Assembly: GCF_044762855.1 (NCBI RefSeq)
Contig: NZ_JBIWFB010000006.1
Span: 124,001-188,000, forward strand
Reading direction: 5' to 3'
DNA: 64,000 nt
DNA from: Psychrobacillus sp044762855
GTDB lineage: Bacteria; Bacillota; Bacilli; Bacillales_A; Planococcaceae
Shown one piece after another: positions 41,471 through 50,178 of the stretch (position 1 is the stretch's first letter; the number at the start of each line of letters is the position of its first letter). Below the pieces are notes generated by a model. That model worked only from the letters and a program-made list of their open reading frames with translations, was not told the DNA's origin and did not search any database. Made by a program: the position numbers and the translations under genes.

Positions 41471-42331
41471 ATGACGGAATTTCCTAATGTTCGAATACCA
41501 ATTGGAGATGGTGTAGAAAAGTTTATTGACTTTTTAGCATTACATTTAGATGCATTTTTTGATTTCATTTTTGTTATTTCCTCTACGTTAATCAAGGGGC
41601 TAGAGACAGGACTTCTAGCTATTCCTTGGTGGTTATTTATCCTTATCATCTTTTTATTAGGATGGTATTTTACTAACTTGTATGGGGGACTTCTTTTTTC
41701 CCTTTTCATTTTCCTAATCGGTACATTTGATCTGTGGCCGGAAACGATGACCACTATTTCGATTGTATTAATCTCCGTAGTATTATCTCTAGTAATCGGA
41801 ATTCCTCTAGGTATTGGGATGGCATTTAGTAAAATAATGTCGACTATTATGCGACCGATACTCGATGCAATGCAGACGATGCCAAGTTTTGTTTATTTAA
41901 TTCCTGTTATATTCTTCTTCCCATTAGGGAATGTGCCCGCAGTTATTGCGACAATTATTTACGCATTGCCTCCGGTTATCCGATTGACCGAACTAGGAAT
42001 TCGTAATGTAGATGAGGAAGTAGTCGAATCTGCACAATCTTTCGGTTCATCAACGAGCCAAATGCTTATGAAAGTACAATTACCACAAGCATTGCCTACC
42101 ATTATGGCCGGTATTAACCAAACAACAATGATGGCACTGGCTATGGCAGTTGTCGGGTCGATGGTTGGTGCGCAAGGTCTCGGAGAAAGAGTACTGTATG
42201 CGATAAATCGGATTGATATTTCCCTTGGTTTTGAAGCAGGCATAAGTATCGTTTTCTTAGCGATTATTATTGACCGAATTAGCGGAGGAATTGCAAAGCG
42301 CCTTCAGAAACATAGGAGGGAAGCAGCATGA
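41471..42331 (+). CDS. opuAB: Glycine-betaine ABC permease
   Basis: 286 residues with about six helices. The BPD permease loop is EVVESAQSFGSSTSQMLMKVQLPQALP, with the EAA-type contact to the ATPase. VRIPIGDGVEKFIDFL near the start resembles the N-terminus of OpuAB. ATG 41471 is used because family similarity begins here, though no Shine-Dalgarno precedes it; see the mini-ORF. The end overlaps opuAA by 4 bp. Confidence 0.92.
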   Translation: MTEFPNVRIPIGDGVEKFIDFLALHLDAFFDFIFVISSTLIKGLETGLLAIPWWLFILIIFLLGWYFTNLYGGLLFSLFIFLIGTFDLWPETMTTISIVLISVVLSLVIGIPLGIGMAFSKIMSTIMRPILDAMQTMPSFVYLIPVIFFFPLGNVPAVIATIIYALPPVIRLTELGIRNVDEEVVESAQSFGSSTSQMLMKVQLPQALPTIMAGINQTTMMALAMAVVGSMVGAQGLGERVLYAINRIDISLGFEAGISIVFLAIIIDRISGGIAKRLQKHRREAA

Positions 42332-43518
42332 CGGTAAAGTTGAAACTAGAAAACGTATCAAAAATCTTCGGTCCGAGACCTAAAAAAATTATACCAATGG
42401 TTGAAAATGGCGTGGCTAAAGAAGAAATTCTCGCCAAAACGGGACATACAGTAGGTGTTTATAATGCTTCTATGGAAATTATGGAAGGCGAAACATTCGT
42501 TATTATGGGGCTTTCGGGAAGCGGAAAATCTACCTTAATACGCTGTTTAAATTTATTGAATCGTCCCACATCAGGTGCCATTTATGTCGATGGGGAAAAT
42601 GTTGTAGATTACAATAAAAACCAACTGAAATATTATCGACAGAAAAAAATTGCGATGGTATTCCAACACTTCGGGCTGTTTAGCCATCGAACCGTTCTTG
42701 AAAATATCGAATATGGGCTTGAAGTACGAGGCATGTCTAAAGCAGAACGCCAAGCAATTGCACAAAAACATTTAGAAACGGTAGGTCTAAAAGGGTATGA
42801 AAACCAATATCCAGATGAGCTTTCAGGAGGGATGCGCCAGCGTGTAGGTATTGCCAGGGCGTTAGCAAATGATCCCGACATTTTGCTTATGGATGAACCT
42901 TTCAGTGCACTCGACCCGCTCATCCGACGAGAAATGCAGCTTGAGCTATTAGATATACAAAACCGATTGCAAAAAACAATTATTTTCATCACCCATGATG
43001 TCAACGAAGCATTTAAAATAGGAGATCGTGTAGCAGTGATGAAAAACGGGAAAGTAGAGCAAATCGGTACGCCCGAAGAAATTTTAGATAAACCAGCAAG
43101 TAACTATATTTCGGAGTTTATCCGGGATATTGATCGTTCTAAAATATTGCAAGCGGAACATATTATGACAAAACCTTATGGCCTAGTATCATTGAAAGAT
43201 GGTTTAAATGTGGCTACTCAAGTAATGCGTGAGAACGGAATATCCAGTGCATTTGTAACCGATCGTAAACGCCAAATACAAGGAATTGTTACAATTGACC
43301 AAGCGATTGATGGGCTGAAACAAAAAAAGACGTTACAAGAAGTAATGTCAACAGAAGTAAAAACTGTTCGACCGGATGAATATGTGCAAGATATTATTCC
43401 TTATGTACTCGATTCCAAATATCCAATTGTCGTTACCGATGAAGAGTTAACGATTAAAGGAATAATATTACGAGTGCATGTATTAGCTAGTTTGATAAGC
43501 GATAATCTAGAAGAATAA
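42328..43518 (+). CDS. opuAA: Glycine-betaine ABC transporter ATPase with CBS domains
   Basis: 396 residues. Walker A GLSGSGKSTLIR, signature LSGGMRQRVGIARAL, Walker B ILLMDEPFSALDPL, H-loop FITHDVNEA. Residues about 275-396 form two CBS repeats (HIMTKPYGLVSLKDGLNVA, EVMSTEVKTVRPDEYVQ). In related transporters the CBS pair senses ionic strength or cyclic di-AMP and gates uptake during osmotic stress. ATGA overlap with the permease. Confidence 0.94.
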   Translation: MTVKLKLENVSKIFGPRPKKIIPMVENGVAKEEILAKTGHTVGVYNASMEIMEGETFVIMGLSGSGKSTLIRCLNLLNRPTSGAIYVDGENVVDYNKNQLKYYRQKKIAMVFQHFGLFSHRTVLENIEYGLEVRGMSKAERQAIAQKHLETVGLKGYENQYPDELSGGMRQRVGIARALANDPDILLMDEPFSALDPLIRREMQLELLDIQNRLQKTIIFITHDVNEAFKIGDRVAVMKNGKVEQIGTPEEILDKPASNYISEFIRDIDRSKILQAEHIMTKPYGLVSLKDGLNVATQVMRENGISSAFVTDRKRQIQGIVTIDQAIDGLKQKKTLQEVMSTEVKTVRPDEYVQDIIPYVLDSKYPIVVTDEELTIKGIILRVHVLASLISDNLEE

Positions 43519-43522
43519 AAAG

Positions 43523-43566
43523 AAACTCCCGAATCTCTCTTTTGAGCTATCAATTCGGGAGTTTTT
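43523..43566. terminator. Terminator of the opu operon
   Basis: AAACTCCCGAAT and ATTCGGGAGTTT form a 12-bp stem, then TT. Confidence 0.85.
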
Positions 43567-43661
43567 CTATGCTTATGAAATTATCAAATTCTATACATGT
43601 GAATAACTTTTTTACTTGTAACACAATTATGTAATGTCGTTTTTTCGACAGAACGTAGTAT

Positions 43662-44274
43662 AGGGCATAATGCGTAGTAGAGAGTTCTATTAGGTGACCG
43701 CTGTGATTTTCGCTGCAGGACGGACGCTTTCCGTGGGGTGAGTGATGAGCCTTCACCGCCGCGCCTAGGCGCGTACGTTGTGAAGTCTCATCTTACTCAC
43801 TTAATCCCTTCGGAGTCGCCGCCCTGCAACGCAAATCAATGGAAAATACTCACTTAGCAGTGTCCGATATTAACAAAAAGTAGTTGAACGAGACAATATA
43901 CACTGCGAACGCGACAATAAGACAGCTGAACACGACAAACTAGTATAGCAGATGCCGGCTAGGCGAGTTCAGGGGGCTTTTAGGCACATTATTCCTATAA
44001 TTGCCTAAATCAACGTCGTCTCAATCCAAGTAAAGAGCTATTGTAAGAAATTAGTTGCTTTCAATGGCTTTTTAGTTGCTCTCATGCTGATTTTAATTGC
44101 TTTCATACTAAAATTAGTTGCTTTCAACAGCTATTTGATTGCCCTTAGCCATTCTTTGGAATTTTACTCAAAGGTGTGAGACCCTGCAAGCGTGTTAACG
44201 ACGTAGCGGCTCGTCACTTGCCCAGCGGAAATATAGTGGCTTCCTTAATGAACTTGCTACGACGCATTTTCCCT
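43662..44274 (-). repeat. 0.6 kb non-coding element, copy A (inverted relative to copy B)
   Basis: 613 bp. The ends are AGGGCATAATGCGTA (43662) and, inverted, AGGGAAAATGCGTC (44274), close to the 14-bp ends of copy B. Its reverse complement aligns along its length with 55276-55910; one 85-bp block near 43676-43762 differs at only two positions. It contains a GC-rich hairpin block, GAAC repeats at 21-bp steps (43886, 43907, 43928) and the CAACTAA array. No credible gene. No target-site duplication seen. Confidence 0.85.
44050..44142 (+). repeat. 21-bp phased CAACTAA-core repeat, five units (inside element A)
   Basis: ATTAGTTGC 44050, TTTAGTTGC 44071, TTTAATTGC 44092, ATTAGTTGC 44113 and TTTGATTGC 44134; each step is exactly 21 bp. 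Most units continue TTTCA. Confidence 0.85.
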
Positions 44275-44348
44275 ATTATGTGTGACATCGCATTAATATT
44301 ATTATCTTCATTTATTATATCTAGGGATGTGTAGGTGCTTTAGCGATT

Positions 44349-44951
44349 TTATTTGGTAATCCTATAGGTGTTGAGAGAAACATTTGAATGGAGAATAGCT
44401 AATAATTGCTCAGCCATATAAGTAGAAGAATAGATAAACTCACTTTGAATCCATTCACTAATCATTCCCCAAATCGCATGTGCTTGGTAACTAGCAATAA
44501 GATTGGCATTAATATTATTATGCAATGGATGATTGGTGATATCTTGTAGTACAAGTTTTTTTAATTCATCACAAATTCTTTTTTGTAATTCAAATAATAC
44601 GTTTGATTTAACTAACAATGAATAAAAATTAGAATGCTTCTCCACATGATCAAATATTTTAATAGTAGAAGAGGACAATTTACTTACAATCAAAACCTCT
44701 ACACCTTGATAAGGTTCTCTATAAGAATCAATTAAATCCTTAATTACATCATCGATAGCTTCTTCCAATAGCTCTTCTTTGTATTGATAATGCTTATAAA
44801 ATGTACCCCGATTTAAATCAGCAGTTTGCACAATATCGGTTATGGAAATTTCTTTGAAGTCTTTTTCTTTCATTAAAGAAATAAGCGATTCTTTTAAAGC
44901 CGCCTTCGATTTTCTAATTCTTCTATCTTGATAAAAAGATTTAGTAGACAT
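44349..44951 (-). CDS. TetR/AcrR-family regulator
   Basis: About 200 residues. The HTH is ISITDIVQTADLNRGTFYKHYQYKEELLEEA near residues 31-60, preceded by KAALKESLISLMKEKDF. The C-terminal ligand-binding domain is helical and family-typical. ATG 44951 follows GGAGG by 6 bases; earlier in-frame codons lack a site. Divergent from the SDR gene, which it probably represses. Confidence 0.85.
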   Translation of the reverse strand: MSTKSFYQDRRIRKSKAALKESLISLMKEKDFKEISITDIVQTADLNRGTFYKHYQYKEELLEEAIDDVIKDLIDSYREPYQGVEVLIVSKLSSSTIKIFDHVEKHSNFYSLLVKSNVLFELQKRICDELKKLVLQDITNHPLHNNINANLIASYQAHAIWGMISEWIQSEFIYSSTYMAEQLLAILHSNVSLNTYRITK

Positions 44952-45048
44952 TTTTGACCTCCATTGTATGTTAAGGGACATTAACGGATCCCTTTGCTGA
45001 TTGAATGGCTTAGTATACATTGATTATACTATACATTGAAAGAACTTA

Positions 45049-45077
45049 TTGTACATCTGTTCAATAGAACTGATAAG
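45049..45077 (+). promoter_or_regulatory. Candidate promoter/operator of the SDR gene
   Basis: TTGTAC (45049-45054) and GATAAG (45072-45077) are 17 bp apart and enclose the small palindrome GTTC-AATA-GAAC (45059-45070), a plausible site for the divergent TetR protein. Confidence 0.35.
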
Positions 45078-45105
45078 TAAATAAGTACAAATAGAAAGGG
45101 TGTAG

Positions 45106-45870
45106 ATGAATATGAAACTTCAAGACAAAGTAGCGGTCGTAACAGGAGCAGGGTCAGGGATGGGCAAAGAAATTGCTACCTTATACGGAAAAGAAGGGGC
45201 AAAAGTAGTCGTTTCCGATATAAATGAAGCATCTGCAAACTCAACAGTAGAAGAAATTAAAGCAAATGGCGGCGAAGCAATCGCAGTGGTAGCGAATGTT
45301 GCTAAAGAAGAGGATATTCAAAATCTTATTGATACGACAGTTAGCAAATATGGAACTGTTGATATTTTAGTAAATAACGCTGGTATAATGGATAATTTTG
45401 AAGCAGCTGGTGATATTGAAGACGATAAATGGGAACGAATTTTTGCTGTAAATACAACGAGTGTTATGCGTGCAACACGTAAAGTAATGCCGATTTTCCT
45501 AGAAAAACAACAAGGGGTTATTGTGAATGTTGCATCAGCTGGTGGCTTATATGGTGCACGTGCTGGGGCAACATATACAGCTTCTAAACATGCAGTAGTT
45601 GGCTTTACGAAAAACACTGGATTTATGTATGCCCCACAAGGAATCAGATGTAACGCGATTGCACCTGGTGGAGTTGAAACAAATATTGGTTCGTCGATGA
45701 CAAATATTAATACATTTGGTATTGGACGCACACAAGCTGGGCTTGCACTTAATCCACGCACAGGAAAAGCAGAAGAGATTGCAAAAGTTGCATTATTCCT
45801 TGCCTCAGATGAGTCTAGTTTTGTAAATGGAACGGTCATAACAGCAGACGCTGGCTGGACAGCATATTAA
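45106..45870 (+). CDS. Short-chain dehydrogenase/reductase (classical SDR)
   Basis: 254 residues. Cofactor motif TGAGSGMGKEIA, NNAG (VNNAGIMDN), catalytic Ser in VASAGG and YTASK. SD at position 37-38 region VVVSDINEAS (acidic residue) favours NAD. Substrate unknown; neighbours give only the divergent TetR regulator. AAAGGG precedes the ATG by 6 bases. Confidence 0.9.
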   Translation: MNMKLQDKVAVVTGAGSGMGKEIATLYGKEGAKVVVSDINEASANSTVEEIKANGGEAIAVVANVAKEEDIQNLIDTTVSKYGTVDILVNNAGIMDNFEAAGDIEDDKWERIFAVNTTSVMRATRKVMPIFLEKQQGVIVNVASAGGLYGARAGATYTASKHAVVGFTKNTGFMYAPQGIRCNAIAPGGVETNIGSSMTNINTFGIGRTQAGLALNPRTGKAEEIAKVALFLASDESSFVNGTVITADAGWTAY

Positions 45871-45879
45871 TAAATTGTC

Positions 45880-45911
45880 ACGACCTTTCTGGAGAAAGGT
45901 CGTTTTTTTAG
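45880..45911 (+). terminator. Terminator after the SDR gene
   Basis: ACGACCTTTC, TGGA loop, GAAAGGTCGT, then TTTTTTT. Confidence 0.9.
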
Positions 45912-46108
45912 AAGGTATATAAAATCAGTGGTCTATAAACTTGTAGCCTTTTCTAGCTATTCTCTCTAATTGCTATAGCTATTTTATTCCCCATTCAAAA
46001 GTCCTCAATTAATTTGAGAATTTTGCCATATAAAGAAAATAATCGCCTTGCCGATACAAAGAGGGTAATTATTTAACAATATTGTTTATGAAGAAAAGAG
46101 TGACGAAC

Positions 46109-48154
46109 ATGTTCACGACTCCTCCAGGAGACAGCTTTATTGAATTATATGGACATTATTCCATTCCACTTGTCTTATTGTCGATTATTATAGCGGTAGT
46201 TTCATCTTACACAGCAATCTCTATGAATGATCGAGCACAAAGAAATGGTTTTATTCATCGAAATATTTGGTTACTATTAGCCTCTTTAGCGATGGGTTTT
46301 GGCATATGGTCAATGCACTTTATAGGAATGAGTGCTTATTCCTTGCCAGTTGAAATGCATTTTCAAAAATTATTAACAGTTGTATCCCTAATACCAGCAA
46401 TGTTGGCATCTTTTTTTGCATTTTATATTGCCAGTCGTCCGAACAGAACTTATTGGACATATATATTAGCTGGAATTGTAATGGGAGTAGGTATATCTTC
46501 CATGCATTACATCGGAATGTATGCGATGGAGATGGATATTCTTTATGCATATGATAAAGGCCTTTTTATAGCATCTATCGCAATTGCAGTAATTGTTTCC
46601 GTTATTGCGGTGTATATATTTTCTGGTTTTCACCGTTTTATGGTAAATCGATTTATCCAGCTCGTAACTGCTATTGTTATGGGGCTAGCTGTTTCCAGTA
46701 TGCATTACACTGGGATGGCAGCTATTACCTTTTACGTTCCGAGTGATTTTGCTTCGGATCATATGCAAATGCATATGATGGACATGAGTGGAGTCGCAGT
46801 AAGTGTAACTAGTGGAATGATTATTTTACTTGGAACTTTACTTTTTTCAAGTATGGTAGATCGATATGTAGAATATCGAGCTAATTATTTTGATGTATTA
46901 ACGAAATTACCAAATCGACGTTTATTTGAGCAAAAGTTAGAAAAACCAGTGTTTCCGGAGCATTTAGCTATTTGGCATATTCATGATTTAGAACGAGTGA
47001 ATAGAGAGTATGATTATCAGTTTGGAGACGAGCTTATCCAACAGGTGGCTACTTTATTAGAGTTATTTACTTCGAAGACGGTCGTTTTATATCGAATAGA
47101 AGGCAATCGTTTTGCTTTTTTGACAAGCAATATGTATGAGGAAAAACAAATGCAGGAAGAAATGGAGAAAGTAGCGGAATTACTTCGCCAACCATTTTTC
47201 ATACACAACCAGCAAGTAACAATCGAATCGACATGTGCTATTTCAAAAGCATATTCTTATGATGAAGCATCGAGTATATATACAAATGCACTAAGTGTTT
47301 TAAATCATCCGTCCGTCCAGTACAAACATGAGGTAGTAATGTATGATCCAGCTATTCATACATACACATTTGAAAGAGAAATTGCAGACGATGTACTTAG
47401 CGCAATGCTCAAAGGAGAGCTATATTTAGTATTTCAGCCAAAAGTCAGTATGCCAACAAACGAAATAATGGGAGTCGAAACATTATTAAGGTGGAATCAC
47501 CCCGTGTATGGAATGCTTTCCCCGGGTGTATTTATTCCTATTCTAGAAAACCATGATCGAATGATGGATGTGACGAATTGGATTATTAAGCTTGTCTGTC
47601 GGCAAATTTCCATTTGGAATACGGAAAAACTCCCTTTTGGTCAAGTGGCGATTAATATTCCTGGTCAATATGTTACCTCCCCCAGATTATTAGAAGTATT
47701 AAAGCATACATTAAAAGATTATGATATAAAACCAGCACAATTAGAGCTAGAAATTACAGAAACAACCTTTGTGAAAAATATTGCGGAAGCGATGCGTGCG
47801 GTTAGTGTTCTTCGCCAAGAAGGATTCTCTGTAGCATTGGACGACTTTGGAACAGGGGTTTCTTCTTTGTCCTATTTAAAGCAGATGCCAATATCTACGC
47901 TAAAAATAGATAAATCGTTTATCGATGAAATACCGCATTCGAAAAAGGATTCCTCGATTATTCAAGCAATTATAGGGCTTGGAGAGTCATTAGACTTAAG
48001 CATTGTATTTGAAGGGGTAGAAACGAAGGAACAAGTAGATTTTTTAGTTGCGACATGTAAAGATCCCATTATCCAAGGTTATTATTTTGCAAAGCCGATG
48101 AAATCGGAAGAATTACAACAATGGAGGAATAGAGATGTCGAAAGAACAGTTTGA
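46109..48154 (+). CDS. MHYT-GGDEF-EAL membrane protein (degenerate GGDEF)
   Basis: About 681 residues. Seven helices carry three MHYT-type motifs (MHFIGM, MHYIGM, MHYTGM), thought to bind copper or a gas. The GGDEF-like domain has YQFGDEL in place of GGDEF, so it should not make c-di-GMP. The EAL domain has GVETLLRWNHP (ETL variant), EITET, LDDFGTGVSSLSYL, KIDKSFI, EGVET and QGYYFAKP, so most catalytic residues for c-di-GMP hydrolysis remain. ATG 46109 is preferred; the frame is open to TTG 46082. The end overlaps the DUF2971 gene by 20 bp. Confidence 0.88.
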   Translation: MFTTPPGDSFIELYGHYSIPLVLLSIIIAVVSSYTAISMNDRAQRNGFIHRNIWLLLASLAMGFGIWSMHFIGMSAYSLPVEMHFQKLLTVVSLIPAMLASFFAFYIASRPNRTYWTYILAGIVMGVGISSMHYIGMYAMEMDILYAYDKGLFIASIAIAVIVSVIAVYIFSGFHRFMVNRFIQLVTAIVMGLAVSSMHYTGMAAITFYVPSDFASDHMQMHMMDMSGVAVSVTSGMIILLGTLLFSSMVDRYVEYRANYFDVLTKLPNRRLFEQKLEKPVFPEHLAIWHIHDLERVNREYDYQFGDELIQQVATLLELFTSKTVVLYRIEGNRFAFLTSNMYEEKQMQEEMEKVAELLRQPFFIHNQQVTIESTCAISKAYSYDEASSIYTNALSVLNHPSVQYKHEVVMYDPAIHTYTFEREIADDVLSAMLKGELYLVFQPKVSMPTNEIMGVETLLRWNHPVYGMLSPGVFIPILENHDRMMDVTNWIIKLVCRQISIWNTEKLPFGQVAINIPGQYVTSPRLLEVLKHTLKDYDIKPAQLELEITETTFVKNIAEAMRAVSVLRQEGFSVALDDFGTGVSSLSYLKQMPISTLKIDKSFIDEIPHSKKDSSIIQAIIGLGESLDLSIVFEGVETKEQVDFLVATCKDPIIQGYYFAKPMKSEELQQWRNRDVERTV

Positions 48155-49061
48155 ATCATCAACGAATAATAACCAGGCCGATTCTAAATCACTTATTCCA
48201 TTCATTAGTAAAGAGTTCAAAAAGCATTTTACGAAAGATATAAAAGCTTTGTATCATTATACGGATTTAGAGGGAGCCCAAGGGATTATTAGCAATAAAA
48301 CGTTTTGGGCTTCTCATATAAAATTTATGAATGATTCCAAAGAATATAGCCATGGCTTGGAAATATGTGAAACGATTGTACAAAACTTAATACAGGAGTT
48401 TCCAAAAGAAAATCCAAGACGTGCTTATTTGGAAGAAGTATTTACAATTTTAGAGGAACAAGATACCGATATTTTTGTCGTGTCTTTTTGTGAAAATGAA
48501 GACCTACTTAGTCAGTGGAGAGGGTACAGTCGAAGCAAACATGGTGTATCCATTGGCTTTGACTATGCTGCTCTTTTTGACGTATCCTTTCATCTAAGTG
48601 AAGAAAACTTTTTCCCACGAAAAGTGATTTACAACCATCAATTGCAACAGCGAGTAATCCATCGCATTATTGAAATCGCATTAACTAGTACAGAATCGAA
48701 TACCGCAAAACCAGCATATACCCCCAAAGAAGTTGCAAGAACTATCGGATACTTCTTGCCACTTTTTAAGCATTCCACTTTTTCAGAAGAAAAAGAATGG
48801 CGAATCATCGTAACAAACTCCAAGAGTATGCCTTATCAACACGAACTAAAATTCCGTGCCCGCGATAATATCATTTTGCCTTATATTGAATTGTTAACAC
48901 ATAATAAAGTGACGCAAAATGACAACAATCTTCCGATCAATCAACTTACAGTAGGACCTTCCGGGACAAATGAATTCACCGCAAGGAGCCTTAACTATTA
49001 TTTAAAAAATGTAGGATACCCAACCGTCCCTATTAAAATATCGCATATTCCATATCGTTAA
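48135..49061 (+). CDS. DUF2971 protein
   Basis: 308 residues. ALYHYTDLEGAQGIISNKTFWASHIKFMNDSKE is the DUF2971 start (YHYT, LW-S, ND-E), and SFCENEDLLSQWRGYSRSKHGVSIGF the second block. Family function is unknown; relatives occur in defence and toxin-like contexts and the fold may resemble ADP-ribosyltransferases. Its ATG overlaps the EAL gene end with AATGGAGGAATAGAG ahead, so it is coupled to c-di-GMP turnover. Confidence 0.85.
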   Translation: MSKEQFESSTNNNQADSKSLIPFISKEFKKHFTKDIKALYHYTDLEGAQGIISNKTFWASHIKFMNDSKEYSHGLEICETIVQNLIQEFPKENPRRAYLEEVFTILEEQDTDIFVVSFCENEDLLSQWRGYSRSKHGVSIGFDYAALFDVSFHLSEENFFPRKVIYNHQLQQRVIHRIIEIALTSTESNTAKPAYTPKEVARTIGYFLPLFKHSTFSEEKEWRIIVTNSKSMPYQHELKFRARDNIILPYIELLTHNKVTQNDNNLPINQLTVGPSGTNEFTARSLNYYLKNVGYPTVPIKISHIPYR

Positions 49062-49104
49062 AGAGGAGACCTTAGCAACTGAATCAAAGAAAAAAGACCC
49101 CAAA

Positions 49105-49593
49105 TCATATTGGAAGTCTAGTAATACCTTTCTCATGCTTAAGTAGCCATTCTTTTCTCCACAAGCCACCCGCATATCCAGTTAGTTTCCCATCAGAACC
49201 GATAATTCGATGACAGGGAACTACGATACTTAGCTTATTTTTGCCGTTTGCACTTCCTACTGCTCGAATGGCTTTTTCATTTCCAATGATCATCGCAATG
49301 TCTTTATAAGATCCAGTTTCTCCATAAGGAATGGTTGTTAACGCATTCCACACGCTTTTTTGAAATTCTGTACCAACACTAATAGAAGGAAATGAAAACT
49401 TGTGCCGCTCACCTTTAAAATACTCATCCATCTGAACGTAACATTCTTTAAGTGCCATAGGAGTTTCCTCCGTTAATGGGTGTACTACCACATCTTGCTC
49501 TGCAAATAGGATAGAATTGACAGCTTCATCAGTCCCAGTGATTTCCAAAACCCCAATTGGTGTTTGATAATCGACTTGAAAAAGTTTACTCAT
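49105..49593 (-). CDS. ogt: Methylated-DNA-protein cysteine methyltransferase
   Basis: 162 residues. IVVPCHRIIG holds the acceptor cysteine, with RAVGSANGKN (arginine finger helix) before and GYAGGLWRKEWLLKHE after. It repairs O6-methylguanine by suicide transfer. The start overlaps adaA by 4 bp (ATGA), so it is part of the adaptive-response operon. Confidence 0.94.
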   Translation of the reverse strand: MSKLFQVDYQTPIGVLEITGTDEAVNSILFAEQDVVVHPLTEETPMALKECYVQMDEYFKGERHKFSFPSISVGTEFQKSVWNALTTIPYGETGSYKDIAMIIGNEKAIRAVGSANGKNKLSIVVPCHRIIGSDGKLTGYAGGLWRKEWLLKHEKGITRLPI

Positions 49594-50147
49594 ATAACGG
49601 TCTCCTTCTGTCGGTACTCACTTGGAGTACAATTTTTTAAACGAAAAAATACTTTGTAAAAGTTGGATGTACTTTGAAAGCCAACTTCATAACAAATTTC
49701 TAAATTCGTTTTATTTGTGCTTTTCAACAAGTGTGCTGCTTTATCAATTCTTACTTTTTCTAAATACATACGCGGTGTTTCAGAAGTCTCTTGTTTGAAA
49801 AGACGATCCAAATAATAAGTGCTTACTCCAACATAGTTTGCAATATCTTGCAGTAAAATTTTTTCAGTGGAATGGTTGATCAAGAACGTAGTAACATTTT
49901 GAACAAATTGCGTGTTGGGAGAGCGATCTACTTCTGGTTTGCACCTTTTACAAGCGCGAAATCCATCCCCTTCTACTTTTTCTTTATCGAAATAGAATTC
50001 TACATTTTGTTTCTTTGGTTTTCTAGAACGACAGGAAGGACGACAATAGATTCTAGTAGTTTTCACAGCGGTATAAAATAATCCATCATATGCCTGGTCA
50101 CAAGCAATAATTTTTTCCCACTTTTCTTCAAATGTAAGATTGATCAT
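49590..50147 (-). CDS. adaA: AdaA methylphosphotriester-sensing activator
   Basis: About 185 residues. The zinc domain has Cys in TTRIYCRPSCRSR and FRACKRCKP; the first is the expected methyl acceptor. A C-terminal AraC HTH region follows (LLQDIANYVGVSTYYLDRLFK, LEICYEVGFQSTSNFYKVFF). After methylation it activates the ada genes. ATG 50147 matches the start of known AdaA; AGGAAGG lies 12 bases before it. The frame is open 42 bases further up, overlapping the previous gene. Confidence 0.9.
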   Translation of the reverse strand: MINLTFEEKWEKIIACDQAYDGLFYTAVKTTRIYCRPSCRSRKPKKQNVEFYFDKEKVEGDGFRACKRCKPEVDRSPNTQFVQNVTTFLINHSTEKILLQDIANYVGVSTYYLDRLFKQETSETPRMYLEKVRIDKAAHLLKSTNKTNLEICYEVGFQSTSNFYKVFFRLKNCTPSEYRQKETVI

Positions 50148-50178
50148 GACTGGTATACACCTTCCTGTCCCTTCTAGT

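Noticed and set aside
43550..43756. Open frame on the minus strand starting MKAHHSPHGKRPSC
   Set aside because: It lies within element A and the opu terminator; the same start appears in element B because the DNA is repeated. No ribosome site. It is a repeat artefact.
43640..44290. Insertion sequence with transposase
   Set aside because: No frame of transposase size or motif exists in either element; only the ends resemble a transposable element, and no target duplication was found.
45318..45839. 173-codon frame antisense to the SDR gene
   Set aside because: Runs opposite to a clear SDR coding frame with all motifs; codon pattern is a mirror effect.
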